Shown here piece by piece: positions 1 through 7,180 of a stretch of 8,141 nucleotides of DNA. Numbering within the stretch: the first letter of the stretch is position 1; every line of letters starts with the position of its first letter. Position numbers and translations under genes: made by a program. The notes under the pieces were generated by a model. That model did no database searches. It was not told the DNA's origin and saw nothing but the letters and a program-made list of their open reading frames with translations. The DNA is taken from assembly GCA_900551335.1 (NCBI GenBank), contig URVO01000055.1:1-8141 (forward strand), written 5' to 3'. Source of the DNA: an uncultured Phascolarctobacterium sp. GTDB lineage: Bacteria > Bacillota > Negativicutes > Acidaminococcales > Acidaminococcaceae.

Positions 1-1
1 A

Positions 2-547
2 GAAAAAAAGACAGATTATTTTACGCGTGCTGAGATTTATATCGCTTTAGAGGAATATGCTAAGGCGAGGGCTGATATTGAGCGTGGCTTGCAGGCAGCT
101 CCCTTGCAGACATCTTCTGACAGATTAGGCTATGAAATCTTAGGCCGTTTATATAGAAAGCAGGGACGTACGAATCTGGCAATTAAAGCCTATAGTGAGG
201 CGATAGATATTGCTGAGAAGAGACCTATAAGCAAGTGGCGCCGTGTTATACCGCTAGATGATTATTTTATACGTGCTCAGCTTTACGAAAAAACTGGCGA
301 TGCTGATAAAGCCATAGCTGATTATAAAAAAATTATCAGCTATCAGCATAAATCGTTTTATTTGCAGCTGGCGTATTTTATGCTGGGGAAAATGTATTAC
401 AATGAAAAATGCTATACTGAAGCAGAGGCTGCCTTTGCAGAGCTGGCAAAGCTGCCGCAGCCACGCGGCTTTGAAAAGCTTCTGGAAAAAACAGAATACA
501 AAACTCTAGAGGAATGGCAAAAGGCCGTAAAGGAGCATTTGGGTTGA
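2..547 (+). CDS. TPR-repeat protein, 3' part of gene
   Basis: The reading frame is open from the left edge, so the gene starts outside the window; 181 residues and a TGA stop are visible. At least four tetratricopeptide-type helix pairs can be seen: about residues 6-34 (AEIYIALEEYAKARADIERG), 44-73 (GRLYRKQGRTNLAIKAYSEA), 88-113 (AQLYEKTGDADKAIADYKKI) and 125-150 (GKMYYNEKCYTEAEAAF). Each shows the spaced G/A, Y and A positions of the fold. TPR arrays are protein-interaction scaffolds; no enzymatic domain is visible, and the missing N-terminal part could hold a signal peptide, membrane anchor or another domain. The C-terminus ends in a charged helix. The gene is noticeably AT-richer in its codons (many AAA, GAT, TAT, ATA) than the hem genes in the rest of the window. 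A strong terminator follows 48 nt downstream. The TPR call is firm; the cellular role cannot be told. Confidence 0.85.
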   Translation, partial: EKKTDYFTRAEIYIALEEYAKARADIERGLQAAPLQTSSDRLGYEILGRLYRKQGRTNLAIKAYSEAIDIAEKRPISKWRRVIPLDDYFIRAQLYEKTGDADKAIADYKKIISYQHKSFYLQLAYFMLGKMYYNEKCYTEAEAAFAELAKLPQPRGFEKLLEKTEYKTLEEWQKAVKEHLG

Positions 548-585
548 TATATAACGGGCAGGTTCTCAGGAGTCTGCCTATTAAC

Positions 586-689
586 TTATCCACTAATCCC
601 CAAAAGTTATGCACACTGTGGATAACTTTTGGGGATTTTTGTGGATAAGTGCAATTTTCTTGGGATAAATTTTGGGTGCTGGTGCATAA
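586..689. promoter_or_regulatory. Cluster of DnaA-box-like 9-mers
   Basis: The standard DnaA box is TTATNCACA. Three full matches are seen: TTATGCACA at 607-615 (+), TTATCCACA at 617-625 (-, read as TGTGGATAA) and TTATCCACA at 640-648 (-). Two one-mismatch copies flank them: TTATCCACT at 586-594 (+) and TTATGCACC at 681-689 (-). The group is followed by an AT-rich tract (690-707). Two of the boxes lie inside the terminator hairpin and are separated by one base. This could be a replication-initiator binding site: an origin, a DnaA-titrating site or a DnaA-controlled promoter. No dnaA, dnaN, rpmH or other origin neighbour is visible, and flanking genes point toward the site rather than away from it, so a chromosomal origin is not established. 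Confidence 0.55.
595..640 (+). terminator. Intrinsic terminator of the TPR gene
   Basis: A perfect 16-bp stem pairs AATCCCCAAAAGTTAT (595-610) with ATAACTTTTGGGGATT (622-637). The 11-nt loop can itself form a 3-bp CAC/GTG stem. The right arm runs into TTTTT (636-640), giving a typical Rho-independent terminator reading rightward. The left arm begins with AAT and lacks a long A-run before it, so activity on the minus strand is less certain. Two DnaA-box-like 9-mers lie head to head across the loop of this hairpin. Confidence 0.85.
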
Positions 690-717
690 CTTTTTTCTAA
701 AAATTTGGTGCAGGGAA

Positions 718-746
718 TTGCAGTATTTGCTGAATAGTGTTATAAT
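718..746 (+). promoter_or_regulatory. Extended -10 promoter for the small membrane gene
   Basis: TATAAT at 741-746 is a perfect -10 box and is preceded by TG at 738-739, giving the extended -10 form TGnTATAAT. A weak -35 match, TTGCAG (718-723), lies exactly 17 bp upstream. Transcription would begin near 752-754, only about 6 nt before the ATG at 759. It lies about 30 bp to the right of the DnaA-box cluster. Confidence 0.6.
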
Positions 747-758
747 CAGTAACTATAT

Positions 759-1013
759 ATGATTGGAGGACTTGTTATAGAACATAAGAATATTTATCAG
801 CTTGTGCTGGCTGGTGTGCTGGTTGTGGCGCCGTTCTTCTTCAGCGGTTATATGTTTACTCCTGCTCAGCTGGCCAACGGCTTTATGATGAGCGTTATCG
901 TACTGGTGGGCGCTGGTACGGTGCTGCATTCTGTGCTGGATTGCAGTATCTCTGTGCTGCTGTGGAAGTTTGTGAAGGTGACGGTGCCTTCGATTAAGCT
1001 GATTCGCGGCTAA
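759..1013 (+). CDS. Small two-helix membrane protein, unrecognised
   Basis: I do not recognise this 84-residue protein. It has two hydrophobic segments, about residues 13-31 (YQLVLAGVLVVAPFFF) and 42-68 (FMMSVIVLVGAGTVLHSVL), joined by a short loop containing FTPAQLANG. A basic C-terminal tail (FVKVTVPSIKLIRG) probably lies on the cytoplasmic side. Codon use (CTG, GTG, GGC, AGC) resembles the hem genes, which supports real coding. The start is uncertain. The ATG at 759 has no ribosome binding site before it and sits close to the predicted transcription start, so it might be read leaderless. A clear GGAGGA at 765-770 lies inside the frame and is correctly spaced for the codon at 777, but that codon is ATA. 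Starting there would give 78 residues. The gene is monocistronic, converging on hemL. Function cannot be inferred. Confidence 0.65.
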   Translation: MIGGLVIEHKNIYQLVLAGVLVVAPFFFSGYMFTPAQLANGFMMSVIVLVGAGTVLHSVLDCSISVLLWKFVKVTVPSIKLIRG

Positions 1014-1033
1014 GACAAATATAATAATAAACG

Positions 1034-1094
1034 AAAAGCGTGCAGGCTTTACGCTGCTGATATCATGTCAGCTGCGCAAGTCTTGCACGCTTTT
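1034..1094. terminator. Bidirectional terminator between membrane gene and hemL
   Basis: AAAAGCGTGCA (1034-1044) pairs perfectly with TGCACGCTTTT (1084-1094). Pairing continues inward through GG/CT-type pairs, TTT/AAG, CGC/GCG and GCTGA/TCAGC (1056-1060 with 1068-1072), with only three single-base mismatches, to a 7-nt loop. Each strand ends in a T-run after the stem (CTTTTAATTT rightward; CTTTTCGTTT leftward). It lies between convergent genes, 20 nt after the stop of the + gene and 34 nt beyond the hemL stop, so it can end both transcripts. Confidence 0.8.
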
Positions 1095-1128
1095 AATTTG
1101 CGTTTATATAGCTTTGAAATGCTTTGGC

Positions 1129-2436
1129 TTATGCCTTATAGCCTCTTGCCTTGGCAACCTCAGCAAAAGCGATTTCTGCTGCGTCGATAGTTTTCTGCAG
1201 GTCTTCGGGGCTGTGAGCAACAGAGACGAAGTTTGTTTCAAATTGAGACGGCGGCAGGTAGATGCCCTGCTCGAGCATGGAGTGGAAGTAAATCTTGAAG
1301 GCTTCCAAATCGCTGGCAGCGGCGCTGTCGAAGTCGGTGACAGGCTTGTCGCTGAAGAATACGGTGAACATGCTGCCCAGACGGTGAATCTGTACAGGCA
1401 CGCCAGCCTTAGCTGCTGCCTTTTCCAGACCGCCGGTCAGGATAGCGCAAAGGCTTTCCGCACGATTGCAGACGTCGTTCTCCTTCATGTAGGTGAGAGC
1501 AGCGATGCCTGCGGCCATAGCCAGCGGATTGCCGCTCAGCGTACCAGCCTGATACATCGGGCCGGCAGGAGAAACCATTTGCATGATTTCGCGCTTGCCG
1601 CCATAGGCTGCAACAGGCAGACCGCCGCCGATAACCTTGCCGAGGCAGGTGATGTCGGGGTCGATGTCATAGAGGGATTGGCTGCCGCCCTGAGCGCTGC
1701 GGAAGCCGCTCATAACCTCGTCGCAGATGAGCAGAGCGCCGTGCTTCTTCGTAAGCGCACATACTGCCTCAAGGAAGCCATCGTGCGGCAGGACTAAGCC
1801 CATGTTGCCCGGAGTCGGCTCCATGATAACGCAGGCGATTTCCTCGCCGCGCTCAGCGAAAACCTGCTCCAGAGCAGGCAGGTCGTTGAAGGGCACGGTG
1901 ATGGTGGTGGAGGCAACAGCCTTCGGTACGCCCGGGCTGTCCGGTACGCCGAAGGTAGCGCCGCCGCTGCCGGCCTTAACGAGCAGGCTGTCGTGGTGGC
2001 CATGGTAGCAGCCGATGAATTTAACGATGCAGTCACGGCCGGTGTAGGCGCGTGCCAGACGCAGAGCGCTCATGGTTGCTTCGGTGCCGCTGTTGACCAT
2101 GCGTACCATATCCATGGACGGTACAAGGCTGCATACGAGCTTAGCCAGTTCGGTTTCTGCTGCTGTCGGTGCGCCGTAGGAGGTGCCCTTTTCTGCAGCA
2201 GCCTTGATAGCTTCGGTTACGCAGTCAGGCACATGGCCCATGAGCAGCGGACCGTAGGACAGCACATAGTCGATATATTCGTTGCCGTCGATGTCATAGA
2301 TTTTGCTGCCCTTGCCGCCAGCGATGAACGGCGGTACGCCGCCGACACTGCGGAAGGAGCGCACGGGGCTGTTGACGCCGCCGGGGATATATTGGCGTGC
2401 TTCTTCAAAAGCAGCCTGAGATTTTGTATGTTCCAT
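1129..2436 (-). CDS. hemL: Glutamate-1-semialdehyde 2,1-aminomutase
   Basis: This PLP enzyme turns glutamate-1-semialdehyde into 5-aminolevulinate, the second step of the C5 pathway, in the cytoplasm. The 435-residue length is typical. Family signatures appear in order: PGGVNSPVR (18-26), the phosphate-binding NSGTEA (115-120), the YHGHHD segment (144-149), [10 protein letters not shown] (237-246, with the PLP-contacting Asp239), [10 protein letters not shown] (265-274, in which Lys267 is the Schiff-base lysine) and [11 protein letters not shown] (297-307). Its partner HemA makes the unstable substrate and is encoded by the same operon, which fits the known channelling between the two. The start ATG is preceded by TAAGGAG, whose TAA is the stop codon of hemB, so the 12-nt gap between the genes suggests translational coupling. 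It is the last gene of the operon and no defect is seen. Confidence 0.97.
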   Translation of the reverse strand: MEHTKSQAAFEEARQYIPGGVNSPVRSFRSVGGVPPFIAGGKGSKIYDIDGNEYIDYVLSYGPLLMGHVPDCVTEAIKAAAEKGTSYGAPTAAETELAKLVCSLVPSMDMVRMVNSGTEATMSALRLARAYTGRDCIVKFIGCYHGHHDSLLVKAGSGGATFGVPDSPGVPKAVASTTITVPFNDLPALEQVFAERGEEIACVIMEPTPGNMGLVLPHDGFLEAVCALTKKHGALLICDEVMSGFRSAQGGSQSLYDIDPDITCLGKVIGGGLPVAAYGGKREIMQMVSPAGPMYQAGTLSGNPLAMAAGIAALTYMKENDVCNRAESLCAILTGGLEKAAAKAGVPVQIHRLGSMFTVFFSDKPVTDFDSAAASDLEAFKIYFHSMLEQGIYLPPSQFETNFVSVAHSPEDLQKTIDAAEIAFAEVAKARGYKA

Positions 2437-2448
2437 TGTTGTATCTCC

Positions 2449-3438
2449 TTATTTGCCTTGCAGCCATTTTGCTACGTCGAGCGCATGATAGGTAATAATC
2501 ATTTTTGCACCGGCGCGCTTGAAGCCCAGCATGGTTTCCATAACGATGCGTTTTTCGTCAATCCAGCCCTTTTCTGCTGCTGCCTTGACCATAGCGTATT
2601 CGCCGCTGACATTATAAACGCACAGCGGGCGGTTGAAGGTTTCATGTACGCGTTGTACAACGTCGAGGAAGGCCAGCGCTGGCTTAACCATAACGATGTC
2701 AGCGCCCTCTTCGATATCCAGAGCAACCTCACGCAGAGCCTCGTCGCTGTTGGCAGGGTCCATCTGGTAGCCCTTGCGGTCGCCGGCAGACGGAGCAGAG
2801 TCAGCTGCAGCGCGGAAGGGGCCGTAATATGCAGAAGCAAATTTTGCGGAGTAAGCCATAATAGGAATATGGTTGAAGCCTGCAGCATCGAGTGCTTCGC
2901 GGATAGCCTTAACATAACCGTCCATCATGTTGGAGGGAGCAATCATGTCAGCGCCGGCCTGCGCATGGGAAACAGCAACCTTAGCGAGCAGCGGCAGGGT
3001 TTCGTCGTTGTTGACGGTGCAGCCGTTTTGCAGCACGCCGCAATGGCCATGCTCAGTGTATTCGCACAGGCAGACGTCGGTGATGATAACCAGCTCAGGA
3101 TATTTTGCTTTAATAAGCTTGCAGGCCTGCTGTACAGGCTCGTTCATATCCCAGCCGCTGCTGCCGACAGCGTCCTTGTAGGACGGCACGCCGAAGAGCA
3201 GTACGGCAGGAATGCCCAGCTCCACAACCTCGTCAACACATTCCATAACGCGGTCTATGGACCAATGGTAGTTGCCGGGCAGGGATTCGATTTCATGCTT
3301 AACGTTTTCGCCGGGAACGACGAAGAGCGGATAGATTAAGTCCTTTACGGAAACCTCGGTTTCACGAATCATTGCACGCAGATTTTCAGTAGCGCGTGTG
3401 CGGCGCGGACGGTATACAGGAAAACCAGTGATACTCAT
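2449..3438 (-). CDS. hemB: Delta-aminolevulinate dehydratase (porphobilinogen synthase)
   Basis: It condenses two 5-aminolevulinate molecules into porphobilinogen. The 329-residue protein has the two active-site lysines in their family contexts: Lys199 in [14 protein letters not shown] and Lys252 in [12 protein letters not shown]. The metal loop [14 protein letters not shown] carries Cys123, Cys125 and Cys133, the three-cysteine set of zinc-dependent enzymes, rather than the aspartate-rich version of magnesium-only members. The N-terminal arm ([11 protein letters not shown]) and the YNVSGEYAM segment (275-283) are also typical. The start ATG at 3436-3438 is preceded by TAAGGAAG, in which TAA is the stop codon of the upstream cobA-hemD gene, 14 nt away. 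It supplies the HemC substrate made two genes upstream in the operon. Confidence 0.97.
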   Translation of the reverse strand: MSITGFPVYRPRRTRATENLRAMIRETEVSVKDLIYPLFVVPGENVKHEIESLPGNYHWSIDRVMECVDEVVELGIPAVLLFGVPSYKDAVGSSGWDMNEPVQQACKLIKAKYPELVIITDVCLCEYTEHGHCGVLQNGCTVNNDETLPLLAKVAVSHAQAGADMIAPSNMMDGYVKAIREALDAAGFNHIPIMAYSAKFASAYYGPFRAAADSAPSAGDRKGYQMDPANSDEALREVALDIEEGADIVMVKPALAFLDVVQRVHETFNRPLCVYNVSGEYAMVKAAAEKGWIDEKRIVMETMLGFKRAGAKMIITYHALDVAKWLQGK

Positions 3439-3452
3439 CTTGATACACTTCC

Positions 3453-4970
3453 TTATTTATTATAAAAATTAGTGATAGCGGTCATGAGGCCGTCGATTGT
3501 ATATTCAGCGGCATTAATAGCCGGAGTATAGCCATGCTTTTTCAGGGTGTCGGCAGTAACAGGGCCGATGGCAGCGAGAGCAGCCTTATTCAGCAGCTCC
3601 TTCTTGTCGCCGAGAACCTCGAGCAGATTGGTTACGGTGCTGCTGCTGGTGAAGGTTACTACGCTTGCTTCGCCGCTTTCAAGAGCAGCGATAAGCTCAT
3701 CCTTGTTTTCGCAGTCAGCAACGGTCTCATAAGCAGTTACAACGTCAACGATAGCGCCGATTTTGCGCAGAGATTCAGGCAGAACCTCGCGTGCAACCTT
3801 AGCGCGTGCCAGCAGGATTTTGTCGCCAGCGGTGATTTCGCCGGCAAGAGCCTCTGCCAGCTCCTCTGCCTTGTATGCAGAAGGAATGAGGTCAGCGGTG
3901 AGGCCGTGGCCTGCGAGAGCCTTGGCGGTGGCGCTGCCAATAGCTGCTAGTTTAACGTTTGCAAGGGCGCGAGCGTCCTTCTTAGCTTCAGCCAGACGCT
4001 CGAAGAAATAATCTACGCCGTTAGCGCTGGTGAAGACGAGCCATTTATATTCATCAAGGTGAGCAATGGCATTATCGAGCGGAGCATAATCTGCTGCCGG
4101 AACGATTTTGATTGCCGGAGCTTCGATAACCTTAGCGCCTTGAGCCTCCAGCTTCTTGGTGAGAGCGCTGGCCTGTGCACGAGCGCGGGTTACGATAACA
4201 GTTTTGCCGAAGAGCGGCTTGTTGTCGAACCATTGCAGCTGCTCACGCAGACGTACAACCTCGCCAACGAGGAAGATTGCAGGCGGCTTCATGCCGGTTG
4301 CCTTAACGTCGGCAGCAGCCTTGCCCAGAGTGGTAATCAGCGTGCGCTGCTCGGGATGCGTGCCCCAGCGGATAACGGCAGCCGGGCAGTCAGCGCTGCG
4401 GCCGTTAGCGATGAGCTGGCTGCTGATTTTTTCGATGTTTTCTACGCCCATGAGGAAAACGAGCGTATCAACAGAGGTTGCCAGACCTTGCCAATGAATA
4501 GTGGATTCACCTTTAGTGGGGTCCTCATGGCCGGTGATAACAGCAAAGGAGGTTGCCACATGGCGATGGGTAACAGGGATACCTGCATATTCAGCAACTG
4601 CGATAGCGCTAGTTACGCCCGGTACGAATTCGAAGGGCAGGCCTGATTCACGCAGCTCGATAGCCTCTTCGCCGCCGCGACCGAAAACGAAGGGGTCGCC
4701 GCCCTTCAGACGAGCAACAACCTTGCCTTCAGCAGCAAGCTTTACAAGTAGCTTGTTGATATCCGGCTGGCGCATGGTGTGGTTGGCGCTGGCCTTGCCT
4801 ACGTAAACCATTTCTGCGTCCTTGCGGGCGAAGGCGAGAATGCGGGGGTCAGCCAGACGGTCATAAACGACAGCGTCAGCAGTCTGCAGGCATTCCTTAG
4901 CCTTGAGTCCTAAAAGTCCCGGGTCGCCGGGGCCTGCACCGATTAAATATACTTTACCTTGTTTCGTCAT
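3453..4970 (-). CDS. cobA-hemD: Fused uroporphyrinogen-III methyltransferase / uroporphyrinogen-III synthase
   Basis: A 505-residue fusion. Residues about 5-247 are the SAM-dependent CobA/SUMT domain: [14 protein letters not shown] (8-20), VVYDRLADP (35-43), [19 protein letters not shown] (84-102), VPGVTSA and GIPVTHR (130-136). It methylates uroporphyrinogen III at C2 and C7 to precorrin-2. Residues about 255-505 are the HemD domain: [27 protein letters not shown] (312-326), [14 protein letters not shown] (437-450) and [16 protein letters not shown] (466-481). It closes hydroxymethylbilane to uroporphyrinogen III. HemD thus makes the substrate of CobA on the same chain, committing flux to siroheme or cobalamin. 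The frame remains open to 5039, but the ATG at 4970 is chosen because it follows AAGGAG at proper spacing and begins right before the SUMT fold. The gap to hemC is 13 nt and the hemC TAA is part of the ribosome binding site. Confidence 0.95.
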   Translation of the reverse strand: MTKQGKVYLIGAGPGDPGLLGLKAKECLQTADAVVYDRLADPRILAFARKDAEMVYVGKASANHTMRQPDINKLLVKLAAEGKVVARLKGGDPFVFGRGGEEAIELRESGLPFEFVPGVTSAIAVAEYAGIPVTHRHVATSFAVITGHEDPTKGESTIHWQGLATSVDTLVFLMGVENIEKISSQLIANGRSADCPAAVIRWGTHPEQRTLITTLGKAAADVKATGMKPPAIFLVGEVVRLREQLQWFDNKPLFGKTVIVTRARAQASALTKKLEAQGAKVIEAPAIKIVPAADYAPLDNAIAHLDEYKWLVFTSANGVDYFFERLAEAKKDARALANVKLAAIGSATAKALAGHGLTADLIPSAYKAEELAEALAGEITAGDKILLARAKVAREVLPESLRKIGAIVDVVTAYETVADCENKDELIAALESGEASVVTFTSSSTVTNLLEVLGDKKELLNKAALAAIGPVTADTLKKHGYTPAINAAEYTIDGLMTAITNFYNK

Positions 4971-4983
4971 GATGTCACTCTCC

Positions 4984-5904
4984 TTAAAGAATTGCGGCCA
5001 GAATTTCCTGACCACCGGCTGCCAGCATTTTCTTGCCAAGCTGCTGGCCTAAGGCAACAGCGTCTTCAGCCTTGCCTGTAATAGTATCGCGCAGCACAGT
5101 GCTGCCGTCTAAAGCTGCAATAATTGCTTCGATTTTGATTTGCTCGCCTGCTACGTCGGCATGCACACCGATAGGCACCTGGCAGCCGCCCTCGAGCAGT
5201 CCGAGGAAGGCGCGTTCAGCGTCGGTGGATTGTTTGGTAGGCAGGTCATTTAAAAACTCCAGCATGGAGCGAACCTCGTCGTCAGCAGTGCGTGCTTCGA
5301 TAGCCAAAGCGCCCTGGCCGACAGCAGGCAGGCATACGTCAGGCGGAATCAGCGCTGTGATGCGGTCGCCGTGACCGAGGCGTTCCAGGCCTGCGGCTGC
5401 GAGGATGATGGCATCATACAGTCCCTCGTCGAGCTTGCGCAGACGGGTATCAACATTGCCGCGCAGGTCCATAATCTGCAAATCGGGGCGGGCTGCCAAA
5501 AGCTGAGCCTTACGGCGCAGGCTGGAGGTGCCGATAACGGCGCCTAAGGGCAGCTCCTCAAAGCTGGCATATTTGTTGCTGACGAAGGCATCACCTACGT
5601 TGGCACGCTCGGTAATCGCGGTCAGGCACAGGCCCTCAGGCAGTACGGTGGGCATATCCTTGAGGCTGTGGACAGCGAGGTCAATAGTGCCGTCAGCCAG
5701 CTCCGTTTCAATCTCCTTAGTGAACAGTCCCTTGCCGCCGATTTGTGCTAGCGGCACATCTAAAATACGGTCGCCCTTGGTGACAATTTTTTTCAGGACA
5801 ACCTCACATTCTGGATATTTTTCGCGCAGCAGGGCAGCGATATGGTTGCTCTGCCACAGTGCGAGCAGGCTTTGTCTAGTCCCAATCGTCAATTTTGCTT
5901 TCAT
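4984..5904 (-). CDS. hemC: Hydroxymethylbilane synthase (porphobilinogen deaminase)
   Basis: It joins four porphobilinogens head to tail into the linear hydroxymethylbilane. The 306-residue protein starts with the typical IGTRQSLLALWQS. It has LAVHSLKDMPT (77-86), where Asp83 matches the catalytic Asp84 of the E. coli enzyme. IGTSSLRR (124-131) and LRGNVDTRL (147-155) hold the arginines that bind the growing chain. GGCQVPIG holds Cys241, the site where the dipyrromethane cofactor is attached. An upstream in-frame ATG at 5928 would add eight residues but has no ribosome binding site; the ATG at 5904 follows GAGGAG and gives the family's usual N-terminus. That start overlaps the end of hemA by 29 nt, so translation is probably coupled. 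Nothing is missing. Confidence 0.96.
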   Translation of the reverse strand: MKAKLTIGTRQSLLALWQSNHIAALLREKYPECEVVLKKIVTKGDRILDVPLAQIGGKGLFTKEIETELADGTIDLAVHSLKDMPTVLPEGLCLTAITERANVGDAFVSNKYASFEELPLGAVIGTSSLRRKAQLLAARPDLQIMDLRGNVDTRLRKLDEGLYDAIILAAAGLERLGHGDRITALIPPDVCLPAVGQGALAIEARTADDEVRSMLEFLNDLPTKQSTDAERAFLGLLEGGCQVPIGVHADVAGEQIKIEAIIAALDGSTVLRDTITGKAEDAVALGQQLGKKMLAAGGQEILAAIL

Positions 5905-7180
5905 CGCCAAACTCCTCTCCGGTTTCATTTAATAAGAATAAATCAAGCATCATCTTTCTGTAACGCTCTTCGTCGTCTGTGCCGGCAACAGCGTTCATAG
6001 CCTTCATCGGCTCGCGCAGGAACTTATGCTCTAAGCGCTGAGTCATGAGGTCGATGATGCGTTTTTCGTTGTCCGTCAGATTAGGCAGCTTGATAAAGGC
6101 TTTTTTGAGCACCTTCTGACGCAAGAAATTCATTTTATCATGCAACTGTACCATAACAGGACGCATGGTGTAATAACGCAAGCGCTCCTTGAGTGCAGCA
6201 ATTTCTTCAGTGATAATCTGCTCGGCAACCTGGGCTTCATGGCTGCGGAAGCTTTTGTTGGTATCGACAACGCCCTCGAGGTCGTCGATGTTATAAATCG
6301 TTACACCGGGAACATCGGCCAATCTGGGGTCAACGTCACGTGGTACAGCGATATCAATAAGAATCAGCGGACGGCCGTTGCGCTTGGGCAGCAGCGGGCC
6401 GAGGTTTTCCTTTGTCAGCACGTAGTGCGGTGCGCCTGTCGAGGTGATGATGATATCAGCGTCGGCAGCATGCTCGAACATGGCACGGTAGGGAATAGCT
6501 GTGCCGTGGAATTTGTCGGCCAGGTCATGCGCACGCTCGTAATGGCGGTTGCTGACGCAGATGGTCTGCGCGCCCTTGTCGAGCAGATGGCGGGCAGTCA
6601 GCTCGCTCATCTTGCCTGCGCCGACAACAAGAATCTGTGCCTTAGAAAGGTCGCCAAGAATATTGATGGCCAAATCGACAGCGGCGCTGGAAACAGAAAC
6701 ACTGCTGAAGGCAATCTTCGTTTCGGTACGCACGCGCTTGCCGACGGCAATGGCGCGGTTCATGATGGTATTTAAAATCGTATCCGTCATACCGGTTTCA
6801 CGTGCCAGCTGATAGGCGCTTTTAATCTGGCTAAGAATCTGGCCTTCGCCGACAATGAGCGAATCGAGGCTGGCAGCTACGCGGAACAGATGCTTGACGC
6901 AATTTGTGCCGCTCAGATTATAAAAATACTCGCTTTTGTATTGCTCGCCGGCAAGATGCTGGAGCAATGCTTTGATAAAGGGAATGGCGTCGTGCGGATT
7001 CTCGATAACCATGTACAGCTCTGTTCGGTTACAGGTGGACAGCAGCATGGCTTCGGGGATATTGTCGTAATTGCGCAGACGACGCAGGATACTGGCAACC
7101 CTTTCCTGAGAGAAATTGAAGCGTTCACGAATCTCAACGGGGGCTGTCCTGTGATTGAGACCTAAAACTGTTAACTGCAT
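5876..7180 (-). CDS. hemA: Glutamyl-tRNA reductase
   Basis: It reduces the glutamate on charged tRNA-Glu to glutamate-1-semialdehyde with NADPH, the first and usually rate-limiting step of the C5 pathway. The 434-residue protein has all three regions of the family. The catalytic domain carries GLNHRTAPVEIRE (7-19) and the nucleophile Cys50 in STCNRTELY, with SLIVGEGQIL at 107-116. The NADPH domain carries ILVVGAGKMSE (183-193) and DIAVPRDVDP (276-285). The C-terminal dimerisation helices hold RYYTMRPVMVQLHDK and the LEHKFLREPM segment. The start follows AAAGGAG about 10 nt upstream and lies inside the end of the preceding sirC-like gene (47-nt overlap). In enterobacteria, haem regulates this enzyme by proteolysis; nothing in this sequence shows whether that applies here. 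Confidence 0.97.
   Translation of the reverse strand: MQLTVLGLNHRTAPVEIRERFNFSQERVASILRRLRNYDNIPEAMLLSTCNRTELYMVIENPHDAIPFIKALLQHLAGEQYKSEYFYNLSGTNCVKHLFRVAASLDSLIVGEGQILSQIKSAYQLARETGMTDTILNTIMNRAIAVGKRVRTETKIAFSSVSVSSAAVDLAINILGDLSKAQILVVGAGKMSELTARHLLDKGAQTICVSNRHYERAHDLADKFHGTAIPYRAMFEHAADADIIITSTGAPHYVLTKENLGPLLPKRNGRPLILIDIAVPRDVDPRLADVPGVTIYNIDDLEGVVDTNKSFRSHEAQVAEQIITEEIAALKERLRYYTMRPVMVQLHDKMNFLRQKVLKKAFIKLPNLTDNEKRIIDLMTQRLEHKFLREPMKAMNAVAGTDDEERYRKMMLDLFLLNETGEEFGDESKIDDWD

Noticed and set aside
552..583. A hairpin (GGCAG/CTGCC) just after the TPR stop
   Set aside because: Short stem with several wobble pairs and no T-run; the nearby 595-640 hairpin is a far better terminator.
586..760. 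A confident chromosomal origin (oriC)
   Set aside because: DnaA boxes and AT-rich DNA are present, but no clear DnaA-trio row, no dnaA/dnaN/rpmH neighbour, and the flanking genes converge; kept only as a DnaA-box cluster.
1993..3339. A 448-codon open frame on the plus strand, antisense to hemL and hemB
   Set aside because: It lies fully opposite two strongly supported genes with intact family motifs, has a low-complexity Ala/Val/His-rich product with no domain, and arises from the hem genes' codon bias.
6140..6775. A 211-codon plus-strand frame opposite hemA, and similar frames of 195 and 227 codons at 4059 and 1114
   Set aside because: These are antisense shadows with no binding site or recognisable domain; the opposite strand codes for conserved enzymes throughout.
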